Assembly: GCF_022919835.1 (NCBI RefSeq)
Contig: NZ_CP095074.1
Span: forward strand, 1,922,001 to 1,986,000
Direction: 5' to 3'
DNA length: 64,000 nucleotides
Origin: Halobacillus shinanisalinarum
GTDB taxonomy: Bacteria; Bacillota; Bacilli; Bacillales; Halobacillaceae
In this document: positions 6,982 through 16,696 of the stretch, piece after piece
How the letters are laid out: each line of letters opens with the position of its first letter
Numbering within the stretch: the stretch's first letter is position 1
Notes under the pieces: generated by a model
What the model was told of the DNA's origin: nothing
Database searches by the model: none
What the model saw: the letters and a program-made list of their open reading frames with translations, nothing else
Program-made: the position numbers and the translations under genes

Positions 6982-9509
6982 TAATAACCTCATGCTATTG
7001 AGTATTACTAACAAGGCAGCCCCTGTATCACTTAACACAGCCATCCATAAGGTTAAAATTCCCGGGAAAATTAAAAATAATGCAGCCAATTTTGTAAGCA
7101 ATGAGAACCAAACATTTTGTTTGATGATGGTTAATGCCCTTCTACTCAAACGAATCGTATGAGGAAGCTTTTCTAAATTATCCGCCATTAAGACAATGTC
7201 TGCCGTTTCCATTGCCGTATCCGTTCCTGCACCGCCCATCGCAATCCCAAGATCAGCTGTGGCAAGGGCTGGAGCATCATTAATGCCGTCTCCAACCATG
7301 GCGACACTCTTACCTTCATCCTGCAGTTTCTTCACAGCTGTTACCTTATCCTCGGGCAATAGTTCAGCGAAGTACCGATCTACACCGGTTTGGGCCGCAA
7401 TTTTCTTGGCTGTTCCTTCATTATCACCTGTCAGCATCACCATTTCTCCCATTCCCACTTGCTTGAGATTCTGAATGGATTGAACGGTAATATCCCGGAT
7501 CGTATCAGCCACAGCAATGACGCCAAGGGCCTCTGAGCGCGTACCTACCACTACGAGTGTGTGACCATCTTTCTGCAGAGATTGAATGCGATCCTCTAGA
7601 TCTGTAAGAGGAACCCCCATTTCATGATATAATTTAGGATTACCAGCGAAATATTCCACACCATTAATTGTTGCCTGTGCGCCTTTGCCAGCAATGGCTT
7701 TGAAAGAATCCCCATTTTTTGCATGAATGTTCCGTTCCGTTGCGTAGGTTGTAATCGCTTGAGCAATGGGATGGGTGGAGTGTTCTTCGATGGTTCGTGT
7801 AATGCTTATCAGTTCTCTTTCATTTCCATGGATAGCTATGACTTCAGAAACTTTTGGTTTTCCCTCTGTCAATGTCCCTGTCTTATCAAAGGCTATGGTT
7901 TTAATAGCTCCTGCTTTTTCTAAAAATGTACCACCCTTTATCAAAACACCATTTTTGGCCGCATTTCCAATGGCCGAAACAATGGCTACAGGCGTGGAAA
8001 TCACTAAAGCACAAGGGCAAGCAACTACCAATAAAGCGAGACCTTTATAAAGCCATTCTCCCCATGTTCCTAACCCTAATAACGGCGGGAGAACCATTAT
8101 AAGGAGGGCAAGGCCGAAAACAATCGGTGTGTAAATTTTTGCAAAACGATCAACAAACGCTTGTGTAGGGGCCTTTTTCTCTTGCGCTTCCTCTACGAGA
8201 TGAATAATCTTAGCAATCGTCGTGTCTTCTACTAACTTGGTTACCGTAACCTCTAATGATCCATTTTCATTTACTGTTCCAGCATAAACCGTATCGCCTC
8301 GTTGCTTATCAACGGGCATCGATTCCCCGGTGATAGGAGCTTGATTGATACTTGACGATCCTGAAATAATTTCTCCATCAAGTGGGATCTTCTCCCCTGG
8401 CTTGATGATGATCGTATCATTGATGGAAACGTCCTCCACAGGTTTACGTACCAACTCCCCCCCATTTTGACGGAAGCTTCAGATGGAGTAAGGTTGATTA
8501 AACTCCGAATGGATTCCCTTGTACGTTCAATCGACCTGTTTTGCAGTGTATTCCCTAACGCAAACAGCCAAACCACCATCGCTCCTTCAAACCATTCACC
8601 AATAAGCGCTGCTCCAATAGCTGCGGATGCCATTAATACGTTCATATCTAGTGATCCGCTTTTAATCGCATAAAAAGCACTTTTAGCTGGCTTATACCCT
8701 CCGATAACGATCGATGCAGCGTACAAAATTGTGATCAAGAAAGGAGAAACATTAGCAAAGGAGCCAAAGAATCCGAAGGCTAAAAGGAGCCCAGAAATCG
8801 TTGTTGTTACACCCTTTTGTTTATTTCCAGAAGATCCCTCCTGTTGTTGTTTACTGGATTCCAGAGAGGCAACAAAACCGGCCCTTTCTACTTCCTTTAT
8901 AATCTCCTCTTGATTGGTATCGTGGTTAATATTCATTTTTCCTGTAGAAAAATTTACACTTACCTCTTTTACGTTAGGATTCTTTGTAAGATGCTTTTCA
9001 ATGGTCATCGCACAGGATCCACAATCCATTCCCTCTATCTTATAGCTTTGCGTATTCTTCTTGGCAGGAATGGACTCAGCTTCAAATCCTAATTTACGGA
9101 TCTGTTTCGGGATTTGCTCTGAAACTGAAGAATGATCAGCGCCCACAGCCATTTTACCGGTACCGTAGTTGACTTTCACTGTTGTGATCCCTTTGGTTTT
9201 CGCAAGGCTTTTTTCGATGGTTGCAGCACAAGAAGGGCAATCCATCCCTTTGATCTGATACTCGAATGTTTCAAGTGACGTGGTACTTTGATCATCGCTA
9301 TCGTTGTTCTCATTACAATCATTGTCCCCACAGCAAGCAGGAGTTGGAGCTACTTTTTGAGAATTTTGATCGCTTTTATTTCCACATCGTTCACCTTCGC
9401 AACATGAAGTGTTTTCTTCCGAATTTGCAGCTGTTTGAGTTGTCTGCTTTGATGAACAATGATCATCTGTACAACAGTTTCCCTGCATTTGTTTTTCTAT
9501 ATTGCTCAT
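6970..9509 (-). CDS. cadA: CadA/ZntA-type Cd/Zn/Pb P-type ATPase, split by a -1 frameshift at G7
   Basis: Two overlapping frames together encode a complete P(IB-2) ATPase. The first frame (9509 to 8271 if read through, 412 aa) has a Cys-rich N-terminus (NCCTDDHC, SCCEGE, ACCGDND), two HMA domains with GMDCPSC and GMDCGSC, and the first membrane helices. The second (from about 8454 to 6970, 494 aa) has the TGES actuator loop, VACPCAL ion-binding helix, DKTGTLTEG phosphorylation site, [13 protein letters not shown], and the last helix with an Asp (LSDTGA) typical of the Zn/Cd subtype. The break is at seven G (coding strand, 8463-8457). Reading GGG GGG then slipping back one base gives an uninterrupted 846-aa protein. 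Either a mutation, a sequencing error, or true frameshifting explains it. Preceded by cadC. Confidence 0.85.
8457..8463 (-). other. G7 slippery tract at the cadA frame break
   Basis: The coding strand reads AT-G-GGG-GGG-AGT in the upstream frame, which is exactly the X-XXY-YYZ phase of a -1 slippery heptamer. A -1 slip re-reads the last G and continues GAG TTG GTA CGT, restoring the conserved ATPase sequence. An eighth G in the DNA would also restore it, so a deletion in a homopolymer is equally possible. Confidence 0.6.
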
Positions 9510-9529
9510 TCGAATCCCCCGTCCTATCC

Positions 9530-9919
9530 TCAGACTTGTTCAGTCTTATTTCCCTCGTTAGAGTGAATCATGGCAATAGAAACAAGTTGGTGCACATGTT
9601 CATCTGCTAAGGAATAGAACACCAATTTTCCTTCTTTGCGGTATTTCGCTAATCTCATATTTCGTAAGAGTCGCAAGTGGTGAGATGCCGTAGCAGTGGT
9701 CGACCCGATAATATTTGCGACATCACATACACATAATTCTTCCTCTAACGTTAGGGCATAGGCTATTTTTAGCCGCGTAGCGTCAGATAAAGCTTTAAAA
9801 ATCAGCTCAACTCCTTGAACCTTCTCAACTTGAGGTTGAATCCGATTTACTTTTTGTTCATCAAAACAAAACGTATCGCATGTATCCTTTATGTTTCTTT
9901 TCAATGTTTCTTTTACCAT
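9530..9919 (-). CDS. cadC: CadC-type ArsR/SmtB metal-sensing repressor
   Basis: A 129-residue winged-helix repressor. Cys14 and Cys18 (DTCDTFC) and Cys63 and Cys65 (ELCVCD) have the same spacing pattern as the four cysteines that bind Cd(II)/Pb(II) in the well-studied CadC of plasmid pI258. The DNA-recognition helix region includes TATASHHLRLLRNMRL. The gene precedes cadA by 20 bp on the same strand, so metal binding would free the promoter and express both. A CadC-type operator lies just upstream (9928-9952). GGTGA precedes the ATG. Assignment is firm. Confidence 0.92.
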   Translation of the reverse strand: MVKETLKRNIKDTCDTFCFDEQKVNRIQPQVEKVQGVELIFKALSDATRLKIAYALTLEEELCVCDVANIIGSTTATASHHLRLLRNMRLAKYRKEGKLVFYSLADEHVHQLVSIAMIHSNEGNKTEQV

Positions 9920-9927
9920 TTGATCAC

Positions 9928-9952
9928 CTACATTCTAATATTTGTTTGATTA
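9928..9952 (-). promoter_or_regulatory. CadC operator (cadO-like)
   Basis: On the minus strand the bases TCAAACAAATATTAGAATG lie just before the cadC ribosome-binding site. They closely match the pI258 cad operator (TCAAATAAATATTTGAATG), differing at two positions. Autoregulation of cadC-cadA is inferred from this. Confidence 0.7.
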
Positions 9953-10030
9953 TTTCTGATAGTATATGTTTCTCCATGAATTTCGTCAACGATTATCACG
10001 CTTTAGAACCATTAAGTTTCATGACCAAAT

Positions 10031-10076
10031 AAAAAAGATCCCAAGGCACATTCATACTAGTACCTTGGGATCTTTC
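10031..10076 (-). terminator. Terminator of the csoR-copA-copZ operon
   Basis: GATCCCAAGG (10037-10046) pairs with CCTTGGGATC (10063-10072). On the minus strand the stem is followed by six T, just after copZ. Confidence 0.85.
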
Positions 10077-10110
10077 GTATCCTGTCCTAAAAAGAACAGA
10101 TATCTCTGTT

Positions 10111-10314
10111 TTAGGAAACAACATCATATCCTTGTTCTTCGATTGCCTCTTCCATTTCAGCATTACTTACATCGCCGTCGTAAGAGACATCCACTCTACC
10201 TGAAGTAAGGTCAACATTTACATCTTGTACGCCATTCAAATCCTTAAGTGCTCCTTTTACAGCTGCCTCACAGTGACCGCAAGTCATTCCTTTTACTTGT
10301 AACGTTGTTTGCAT
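10111..10314 (-). CDS. copZ: Copper chaperone CopZ
   Basis: A 67-residue HMA-domain protein with the copper-binding motif GMTCGHC (Cys12 and Cys15) after the first strand and the usual beta-alpha-beta-beta-alpha-beta length. CopZ carries Cu(I) in the cytosol and hands it to the N-terminal domains of CopA and to CsoR. It is the third gene of csoR-copA-copZ, 25 bp after copA, and is followed directly by the operon terminator. The gene order is the same as in Bacillus subtilis. Confidence 0.95.
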   Translation of the reverse strand: MQTTLQVKGMTCGHCEAAVKGALKDLNGVQDVNVDLTSGRVDVSYDGDVSNAEMEEAIEEQGYDVVS

Positions 10315-10339
10315 TTCAACATCTTCCCTTCATAAAATT

Positions 10340-12745
10340 TTATATTTTCGCTCGCTTCAAACGCAGCGAATTACTAACGACACTAACCGAACTGAACGCC
10401 ATCGCTGCACCCGCGACCCACGGGGCCAACAACCCTATTGCAGCAATGGGGATTCCAGCTGTGTTGTAAGCTAGTGCCCAGAACAAGTTCTGGCGAATAT
10501 TTTTCATCGTTTTTTTACTGAGAACGATCGCCTTACTAAGATGTTCAAGATCACCTCCGACTAGCGTGACATCTGCTGTTTCAATAGCTACGTCGCTACC
10601 AGTTCCGATCGCGACACCGATATCAGCTGTTGCTAACGCAGGAGCGTCATTAATGCCATCACCAACCATAGCTACCTTTTGTCCCTGCTGCTGAAGTTCT
10701 TTGACCTTTTCAGCCTTCTGTTCGGGCAGCACTTCAGCAAATACCCCACCAATTCCCACCTGGTCGGCAATGGCACGGGCCGTTCGCTCGTTATCCCCGG
10801 TGATCATAAACACATCGATTCCGAGCGACTTCAGATCATGAATCGCCTGCTTCGACGTTTCCTTCACCGTATCGGCAACAGCAACATACCCTTTTATAGC
10901 TCCATCAGTGGCAATAAGCATGGCTGTTTTGCCCTGTTTCTCAAGTTGGGACAGCTTCTCTTCATGCTCCTCAAAGCTGATATTTTCACGCTTCATCAGT
11001 TTTCTAGTCCCAACGAAAACCTGCCTTCCCTCTATTTGAGCTTGGATCCCGTGACCAGGTATAGCTTCAAAGTGATCCGCTTCTTTTATTTCTACATCGT
11101 CTTCTTCACCATATGCAACAATCGCTTCTGCTAACGGATGTTCCGATGCTTTTTCTGCAGTGATTAAATCAGCTAAAATCGCTTTTTCATCGTCCTCTAA
11201 AGCAACAAAGTCTGTCACTTCTGGTTTTCCCTTCGTCACTGTACCCGTTTTATCTAACAGGACGGCATCTAATTGTTGTGTGCCTTCTAAATATTCTCCC
11301 CCTTTAAAGAGGATTCCTTTCTCGGCTCCTTTGCCGGTACCAACCATAATCGAGGTCGGTGTGGCAAGACCGAGTGCACAGGGACAGGCAATGACTAAAA
11401 CTGCAATTGCTGCTTCAAGTGCCAAGGGCAGCTCACCTGGGGCAGCGAATATATACCATGCTAAGAAAGTAAGAACCGCGATACCAACAACTATAGGTAC
11501 AAAAATACCTGAGATCGCATCAGCTGTCCGTTGGATAGGCGCCTTGGACCCTTGGGCCTCTTCAACAATTTTCACAATCCCTGCTAAAGCTGTGTCTTTC
11601 CCGACTTTTTCAGCTTTCACCTTTAGCGTACCGTTCTTGTTAATCGTTGAACCGATTACGGCATCGCCTTCATATTTTTCGATCGGCAATGATTCCCCCG
11701 TAATCATTGATTCATCAATGGAAGATTGCCCTTTCGTCACACTTCCATCAACAGGAATCTTCTCTCCCGGTTTGACAAGTAACACGTCACCAACCTGTAC
11801 TTGATCAACAGGGATCTCTTCCTCTTCCCCGTTACGCAGGACGGTCGCTTCCTTCGCTTGTAAACTAAGAAGTTTCGTTAGCGCTGCTGTTGTTCGTCCT
11901 TTCGCTAGGGCCTCAAACAATTTCCCTACCAAAATCAGCGTGATCAACACCGCACTTGTTTCAAAGTATAGCTCAGGCATAACGTCTGGATTTAGCTGCC
12001 AACGGATCGCTTCCACAACACTGTAAAAATAGGCCGCAGACGTCCCGAGGGCAACAAGTACATCCATGTTCGCACTTTTGTTACTCAAAGCACGATAAGC
12101 TCCGAGGTAAAACGGTGCGCCAATATAAAACTGAACCGGTGTTGCAAGTAGGAACTGAAACCATGGGTTCATCAGAAGCGCAGGAACTGGTATACCAAGA
12201 TCCCAAGGCAGGTGTGCTACCATTGTGTACAATAATGGCAATGAAAGGAGCACCGAAATGAAGAGCTGTCTCTTTTTCTTATTGATTTCCTCTTTTTTAT
12301 GATCCTTTTGTTCCTCTCGATCTTTTTTTACAACAGCTTCGTAACCGAGCTTCTTGACTTTTTCAATGATATCGTCGAGGGAAACGAAGCCCGGATCATA
12401 TTCAACAACCCCGGCTTCCGTGGCTAGATTCACGCTGGCCGCTTCAATGCCCGTCATTCTGCTTAAGCCTTTTTGAATGCGAGTGGAACATGCCGCGCAC
12501 GTCATCCCATGGATATCGAGTTCCACTTTTTCCTTTTGAACACCGTATCCAAGTTTTTCAATTTTCTCGATTAGATCATTAGGCTGCACCTGATCCACGT
12601 TATAGCTAATTCTGGCGTTTTCCATGGCCAGGTTCACACTAGCATCAACGCCGTCCATTTTATTTAACACTTTTTCAATACGAGTCGCACAGGCGGAACA
12701 CGTCATGCCTGTAATTCCAACATTAACACTCTTTTGATCACTCAT
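10340..12745 (-). CDS. copA: Cu(I)-exporting P-type ATPase CopA
   Basis: An 801-residue P(IB-1) ATPase of standard length. It has two N-terminal HMA domains (GMTCSAC at residues 13-19 and GMTCAAC at about 80), eight membrane helices, the ion-binding CPC motif in [13 protein letters not shown], the phosphorylated Asp in [18 protein letters not shown] in the nucleotide domain, and [10 protein letters not shown]. The last two helices carry YN and the MAFSS motif, which mark Cu(I) specificity. It pumps cytosolic Cu(I) outward. Between csoR and copZ in one operon controlled by CsoR. Confidence 0.96.
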   Translation of the reverse strand: MSDQKSVNVGITGMTCSACATRIEKVLNKMDGVDASVNLAMENARISYNVDQVQPNDLIEKIEKLGYGVQKEKVELDIHGMTCAACSTRIQKGLSRMTGIEAASVNLATEAGVVEYDPGFVSLDDIIEKVKKLGYEAVVKKDREEQKDHKKEEINKKKRQLFISVLLSLPLLYTMVAHLPWDLGIPVPALLMNPWFQFLLATPVQFYIGAPFYLGAYRALSNKSANMDVLVALGTSAAYFYSVVEAIRWQLNPDVMPELYFETSAVLITLILVGKLFEALAKGRTTAALTKLLSLQAKEATVLRNGEEEEIPVDQVQVGDVLLVKPGEKIPVDGSVTKGQSSIDESMITGESLPIEKYEGDAVIGSTINKNGTLKVKAEKVGKDTALAGIVKIVEEAQGSKAPIQRTADAISGIFVPIVVGIAVLTFLAWYIFAAPGELPLALEAAIAVLVIACPCALGLATPTSIMVGTGKGAEKGILFKGGEYLEGTQQLDAVLLDKTGTVTKGKPEVTDFVALEDDEKAILADLITAEKASEHPLAEAIVAYGEEDDVEIKEADHFEAIPGHGIQAQIEGRQVFVGTRKLMKRENISFEEHEEKLSQLEKQGKTAMLIATDGAIKGYVAVADTVKETSKQAIHDLKSLGIDVFMITGDNERTARAIADQVGIGGVFAEVLPEQKAEKVKELQQQGQKVAMVGDGINDAPALATADIGVAIGTGSDVAIETADVTLVGGDLEHLSKAIVLSKKTMKNIRQNLFWALAYNTAGIPIAAIGLLAPWVAGAAMAFSSVSVVSNSLRLKRAKI

Positions 12746-12759
12746 CGATTCACGCCCCC

Positions 12760-13077
12760 TTATTTGGAGAACTGCTGAACAACTTTCATTAATTCATCAA
12801 TAGCTTCTTCGCCTTCCCCTTTTTTAATCGCACCGGCCACACAATGATGCGTATGCCGCTCCAATAAAGAGTAACCTACTTTATTTAATGCGTTATTTAT
12901 AGCTGAAATTTGTACAAGTATGTCGACACAATAGCGGTCATTTTCCACCATCTTTTGAATCCCTCTAACTTGACCTTCAATTCGCTTCAATCGATTTAAC
13001 ACCGCCTGCTTCTCTGCATCTGTTCTTGGAGTTACAGGCTGTTTCCCACTATTTTCAGGCAAAATATTTTCATCCAT
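12760..13077 (-). CDS. csoR: Copper-sensing repressor CsoR
   Basis: A 105-residue all-helical repressor of the CsoR/RcnR family. Cys50, His75 and Cys79 (RYCVDI and RHTHHC) reproduce the Cu(I)-binding Cys-His-Cys set with the same spacing as in B. subtilis CsoR. Cu(I) binding releases it from DNA. It starts the csoR-copA-copZ operon, 14 bp from copA. The ATACC-N7-GGTAT box lies 28 bp upstream of its start, and matching boxes precede the divergent DUF4396 gene and the distant copB gene, so these are its likely targets. Confidence 0.95.
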   Translation of the reverse strand: MDENILPENSGKQPVTPRTDAEKQAVLNRLKRIEGQVRGIQKMVENDRYCVDILVQISAINNALNKVGYSLLERHTHHCVAGAIKKGEGEEAIDELMKVVQQFSK

Positions 13078-13104
13078 TTTTTATTAAGCCTCCTTTTTTA
13101 CAAT

Positions 13105-13121
13105 ATACCCTATATAGGTAT
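13105..13121. promoter_or_regulatory. CsoR box 1 (csoR-copA-copZ promoter)
   Basis: ATACCCTATATAGGTAT, an inverted repeat ATACC-N7-GGTAT just upstream of csoR. It is the same design as the boxes at 13176 and 32280. Confidence 0.75.
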
Positions 13122-13175
13122 TTAAGGTCAATAGATTTACATCCCATTATTTAAAAGCATCATACGTTTATTTAA

Positions 13176-13192
13176 ATACCGATACCGGGTAT
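13176..13192. promoter_or_regulatory. CsoR box 2 (DUF4396 gene promoter)
   Basis: ATACCGATACCGGGTAT, again ATACC-N7-GGTAT, 35 bp before the start of the divergent membrane-protein gene. It could also help control csoR on the other side. Confidence 0.68.
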
Positions 13193-13226
13193 ATGTTAAG
13201 TAAATGCTGTAACAGGAGGTGTGCTA

Positions 13227-13883
13227 ATGTTAACCCTTATTTCTTGGATAGCACTGGGTATAGGATTTATATGCTCTGCCATCATCGTAGTCGATGTGAT
13301 AAAACATCCTCAAATGATGAAGATCATGAATTTTGTCTGGCCGATCAATGGCTGGTTCTTTGGACCGTTTGCTTTATGGACTTATTTTAAGTGGGGACGG
13401 TTAAAAGCCAAAGATTTAGATATAGCAGATACCCGCGGCAGACCAGCAAATGTTTTTGTATCTACCAGTCATTGTTCTTCAGGTTGTACATTAGGCGATG
13501 CGTTAGGCGTTCCTATTGTCGCTTTAACAGCGATGACGATTGCGGGCTCCACTCTATTTGCTCATTACATGGTGGAATTTATTTTAGCCTATTTGTTTGG
13601 TATTATTTTTCAATTTTACGCCATTTATCCTATGAATAAAAACCAAGGTATCACAGGGTCTATTAAAGCGGCGATTAAGGCTGATTCTTTGTCCTTGATT
13701 GCGTTTGAAATAGGAATGTTCGGCTGGATGGCTATTGTACACTTTGTATTATTTACCACTCCGCCAAAACCAGCTGAACCAACGTATTGGTTTATGATGC
13801 AGCTTGCTATGATTTTGGGTTTCCTTACCAGCTATCCAGCTAATTGGTTGTTAGTGAGAAGGGGAATTAAAGAGGAAATGTAG
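13227..13883 (+). CDS. DUF4396 membrane protein, probably copper-regulated
   Basis: A 218-residue membrane protein with about six helices, recognisable as a DUF4396 protein. The first helix pair ends in NGWFFGPFALWTYFKWGR; a linker holds HCSSGCTLGD (Cys about 83 and 87); then four more helices follow. AGGAGGTG at 13215-13222 fits ATG 13227 and not the GTG at 13221 that overlaps it. It is divergent from csoR, shares its regulatory region, and has its own CsoR-like box. No biochemical role is known to me for this family. The conserved Cys pair, context and operator suggest a part in copper handling, which is an inference. Confidence 0.82.
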   Translation: MLTLISWIALGIGFICSAIIVVDVIKHPQMMKIMNFVWPINGWFFGPFALWTYFKWGRLKAKDLDIADTRGRPANVFVSTSHCSSGCTLGDALGVPIVALTAMTIAGSTLFAHYMVEFILAYLFGIIFQFYAIYPMNKNQGITGSIKAAIKADSLSLIAFEIGMFGWMAIVHFVLFTTPPKPAEPTYWFMMQLAMILGFLTSYPANWLLVRRGIKEEM

Positions 13884-13929
13884 CTCTCCAATTAATGTTT
13901 TAAATCATCTTGCTCTGGAAATAATAGTA

Positions 13930-14112
13930 GTGTGTGTTCAAAAAGTTGACGAATGAGAACGTCGACAAAGTTCGTCACACCCAGTGACAAAGTCGACACG
14001 AGGTGCGAAAGTTTTGAGGACCACAGCGTATGCCTTTCATACGTGAGGACCTTAAAAACCGAGCAAAGAAGAAATTCGCCGTTTAACCATTTGGTGACTT
14101 TTGAACATCCTC
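13930..14112 (+). repeat. MITE-like element, copy A (183 bp)
   Basis: The left end GTGTGTGTTCAAAAAGTT and the right end (reverse complement GAGGATGTTCAAAAGTC) form terminal inverted repeats. The element is flanked by TAGTA (13925-13929) and TAGAA (14113-14117), a probable 5-bp target duplication with one change. It shares most of its interior with the copies at 46392 and 58355, including GTATGCCTTTCATAC and CCGAGCAA. It has no coding capacity of its own. It lies between the DUF4396 gene and the copper-storage gene. Confidence 0.85.
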
Positions 14113-14144
14113 TAGAAGCAAGACATATTTTAGGAGGGTATTAT

Positions 14145-14474
14145 ATGAGTCATAGACAATATCAAAATGTAATTGAAGTCCTGCACGAGTGTATGGAAGC
14201 CTGCAACCACTGCTTCACATCTTGTCTGCAAGAAGACCATGTGAAAGATATGGCTGAATGCATACGGCTCGACCGTGAATGTGCAGATATTTGCGCCTCC
14301 TTCGAGCAAGCATTAACTCGTGGTACACCTTTTGTGAAAGAATACGCTCAATTATGTGCTAAAGCCTGCCGTCAATGTGGTGATGAGTGTGCCAAACATG
14401 ACCATGACCATTGTCAAAAGTGTGCAGAAGCATGTCGCAAATGTGCTGATGAGTGTGAGAAGCTAGTTTCATAA
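14145..14474 (+). CDS. Four-helix-bundle copper-storage-like protein (Csp/DUF326)
   Basis: A 109-residue protein with sixteen cysteines in repeated CxxxC/CxxC patterns: HECMEACNHCFTSC, ECADIC, LCAKACRQCGDEC, and HCQKCAEACRKCADEC. This is the signature of the DUF326 four-helix proteins, which include the cytosolic copper-storage protein Csp3; these bind many Cu(I) ions inside the bundle. There is no signal peptide, so it acts in the cytosol. AGGAGGG precedes ATG 14145. A longer in-frame ORF reaching back to 13953 is only read-through of repeat copy A. Placement next to csoR-copA-copZ supports a copper role. Confidence 0.88.
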   Translation: MSHRQYQNVIEVLHECMEACNHCFTSCLQEDHVKDMAECIRLDRECADICASFEQALTRGTPFVKEYAQLCAKACRQCGDECAKHDHDHCQKCAEACRKCADECEKLVS

Positions 14475-14485
14475 TAGAGGAATAT

Positions 14486-14533
14486 GAGTCAGACTGTCGA
14501 TATCTTTCCGACAGCCTGACTCTTATTTTTTTC
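14486..14533 (+). terminator. Terminator of the copper-storage gene
   Basis: GAGTCAG(G)CTGTCGG-type stem: GAGTCAGACTGTCG pairs with CGACAGCCTGACTC and is followed by TTATTTTTTT. Confidence 0.88.
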
Positions 14534-14539
14534 CTTATA

Positions 14540-14565
14540 GTGTGTGTTCAAATCGAATGAGAAAC
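14540..14565 (+). repeat. Left-end relic of the MITE-like element (copy D)
   Basis: GTGTGTGTTCAAAT followed by CGAATGAGAAAC matches the left end of the element after a short internal deletion. It is preceded by TTATA (14535-14539), the same target sequence as copy B. The rest of the element is missing. Confidence 0.55.
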
Positions 14566-14959
14566 AAGATATTTCCTTGACAGTACTTGATGAGGGCCTC
14601 AATCGAATTATAGAGATGATTTAAATTATTCTCAACACCAGCAACGTAGCACGCTCTGTCAAGTTACACTCCATCCCCTTCCCTTGGACCTGGGGTCACA
14701 CTTAAAGTAAATCTAGTCTGAACACATACAATTAAAAGATGATCCTCTTTAATACTTGATACAGTTGGTGGAGAAGAACACAAAGCAAACTACGCGGTCC
14801 TTCGAAGACCCCTTACCCTTCTTATCAAATTTAAGAATAAACACCATCCGTATTTTGAATAATTTAAATTTACTGAAAACATTGAATCTAACTTAAGAGT
14901 TTGGTTTAATAAAGTCAGCTCAGGATCTTAAGATAATGAGAGTTTTGTTCGACCTTGTT
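14566..14959. other. Intergenic stretch without recognised gene
   Basis: About 390 bp with no open frame that has a credible start and no known RNA motif. It contains the presumed promoter of the downstream permease towards its right end (GATAAT near 14934). Confidence 0.45.
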
Positions 14960-14973
14960 TGATAGCGCTTACA
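14960..14973 (+). promoter_or_regulatory. cre-like site (CcpA) before the APC permease
   Basis: TGATAGCGCTTACA differs at one position from the CcpA consensus TGWAARCGYTWWCW. It lies 26 bp before the start codon, downstream of the probable promoter, where it could act as a carbon-catabolite roadblock. Confidence 0.55.
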
Positions 14974-14999
14974 AATGAAGTTATGAAGGGAGAAAAAAG

Positions 15000-16487
15000 A
15001 TGGAAGAGAGAAGTGAATTGAAAAAGACGTTGAAGCCGCATTGGGTCTGGGCAATTGCATTTGGTTCAGCTGTAGGATGGGGGGCTTTTGTTTTACCTGT
15101 AGATTGGATGTCAGCAGCTGGTCCACTTGGAGTAATTATCGGTTTTAGTATCGGTGCTATTTTGATGATATTAATCGGGGTGAGTTATGGATACCTCATT
15201 AAAAAACTCCCTGTTTCTGGTGGAGAATTTGCTTATGCTTATTATGGATTTGGCCGCTATCATGCTTTCTTTTGTGGATGGTTTTTAACCTTAGGTTACA
15301 TGTGTATTGTAGCATTGAATGCCTCAGCACTGGCTCTATTAGTAAAATTTGTGCTTCCTAGTGTAGCGATGCAAGGACTAATGTACAATATTGCCGGGTG
15401 GGAAGTATATGCTGGTGAGGTTCTGATCGCTTGCCTTGCGCTCATTGCTTTTGCCTACTTAAACATCCGAGGTACCAGCTTATCAGGACTTATGCAATTT
15501 ATCTTCTGCATTACACTAATTGTGGGCTTAATCTTATTAGTTATATCAATGATCCTTCATCCTTCTAGTTCATTTACAAACATTCAACCTCTTTTTAAAC
15601 CAGGAGTGAGTACCGTCGCAGCCGTTATCGCGATCGTTGCCATTTCTCCTTGGGCTTATGTCGGTTTTGACAATATTCCACAGGCAGCAGAAGAATTCAA
15701 CTTTTCTCCACAGAAAGCATTTAAGCTTATCGTTATTGCATTGATTTGTGCCGCTGTTACCTACTCACTAACCATTATAGCTACTGCTGTTGCAATGCCA
15801 TGGCAAACACTGATTAACCAAGAAACGATATGGGGGACTGGTGACGTTGTTAATAACGCGTACGGTACGATTGGCGTACTATTACTCTCTTTATCGTTGT
15901 GTATGGGAATTTTCACAGGATTAAACGGCTTTTATGTATCGACAAGCAGACTACTATTTGCGATGGGAAGAGCAAACATTCTCCCGCGCGCTTTTGCTAA
16001 ACTGCACCCTAAGTATGAAACTCCTTATATCGGCATCGCCTTCACATGTATTGTCACTCTATTTGCACCATTCTTTGGCAGACAGGCATTATTGTGGGTT
16101 GTTGATATGTCAGCCATTGGGGTTACTATCGCTTATTTCTATTGTTGTGCGGTGGCATATCGACTGTTTAGATGGTCTGAATCAGGGAATAACAAAACAT
16201 TAGCTATCTCACCTTCTAAAAAAGCTATGACATTATTGGGTGTGATTAGCAGTATAGGTTTCCTATTATTACTCATTGTCCCCGGATCACCAGGGTTTTT
16301 AGGTACACCATCTTGGGTCGCACTCTTTATATGGGTTATATTAGGTCTAATTTTTTACGCAGTAAAACGAAAGGACCTCGCTAGTATTCCAAAAGAATCA
16401 CTTGACTACAATGTATTCGGAAAGACACTTGACCACGAGTCTACATCGCTAGACAATGAATCTGATATTGCAAAAAAGGATGCTTAG
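15000..16487 (+). CDS. APC-family amino acid permease
   Basis: A 495-residue membrane protein with about twelve helices and the APC start motif in helix 1 (GSAVGWGAFVLPVDWMSAAG), which forms the unwound substrate-binding segment. The C-terminal 40 residues are hydrophilic. The family takes up amino acids or amines by proton or sodium symport, or by exchange. A weak GGGAG ribosome-binding site precedes ATG 15000. The cre-like site upstream suggests catabolite repression. Near neighbours are an M20 amidohydrolase, an SSS symporter and an amidohydrolase, so an N-substituted amino acid or its product may be the substrate; this is inference. Confidence 0.87.
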   Translation: MEERSELKKTLKPHWVWAIAFGSAVGWGAFVLPVDWMSAAGPLGVIIGFSIGAILMILIGVSYGYLIKKLPVSGGEFAYAYYGFGRYHAFFCGWFLTLGYMCIVALNASALALLVKFVLPSVAMQGLMYNIAGWEVYAGEVLIACLALIAFAYLNIRGTSLSGLMQFIFCITLIVGLILLVISMILHPSSSFTNIQPLFKPGVSTVAAVIAIVAISPWAYVGFDNIPQAAEEFNFSPQKAFKLIVIALICAAVTYSLTIIATAVAMPWQTLINQETIWGTGDVVNNAYGTIGVLLLSLSLCMGIFTGLNGFYVSTSRLLFAMGRANILPRAFAKLHPKYETPYIGIAFTCIVTLFAPFFGRQALLWVVDMSAIGVTIAYFYCCAVAYRLFRWSESGNNKTLAISPSKKAMTLLGVISSIGFLLLLIVPGSPGFLGTPSWVALFIWVILGLIFYAVKRKDLASIPKESLDYNVFGKTLDHESTSLDNESDIAKKDA

Positions 16488-16508
16488 TTACTAAGAACAA
16501 GATTAAAA

Positions 16509-16556
16509 CAAAGAGTTCAAGCTAACCCCCAGTCAGTGGGCAGCTTGAACTCTTTG
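16509..16556 (+). terminator. Terminator after the APC permease
   Basis: AAAGAGTTCAAGCT (16510-16523) pairs perfectly with AGCTTGAACTCTTT (16542-16555). The T-tail is short on the plus strand. Confidence 0.7.
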
Positions 16557-16696
16557 ATGGGTGTATTAACTTCGGGACATAAACTGTTAAAAATAGACCA
16601 ATAAGTAAATTCTACGTAGAAGTCTACGAAAACAAAGCAGGCACTAGATTTTCGACACACAGATGAGGATAACAGACGTGATCAAGTGGATAGTCT

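Noticed and set aside
13953..14144. N-terminal extension of the copper-storage gene
   Set aside because: It is read-through of MITE copy A; the AGGAGGG site places the start at 14145.
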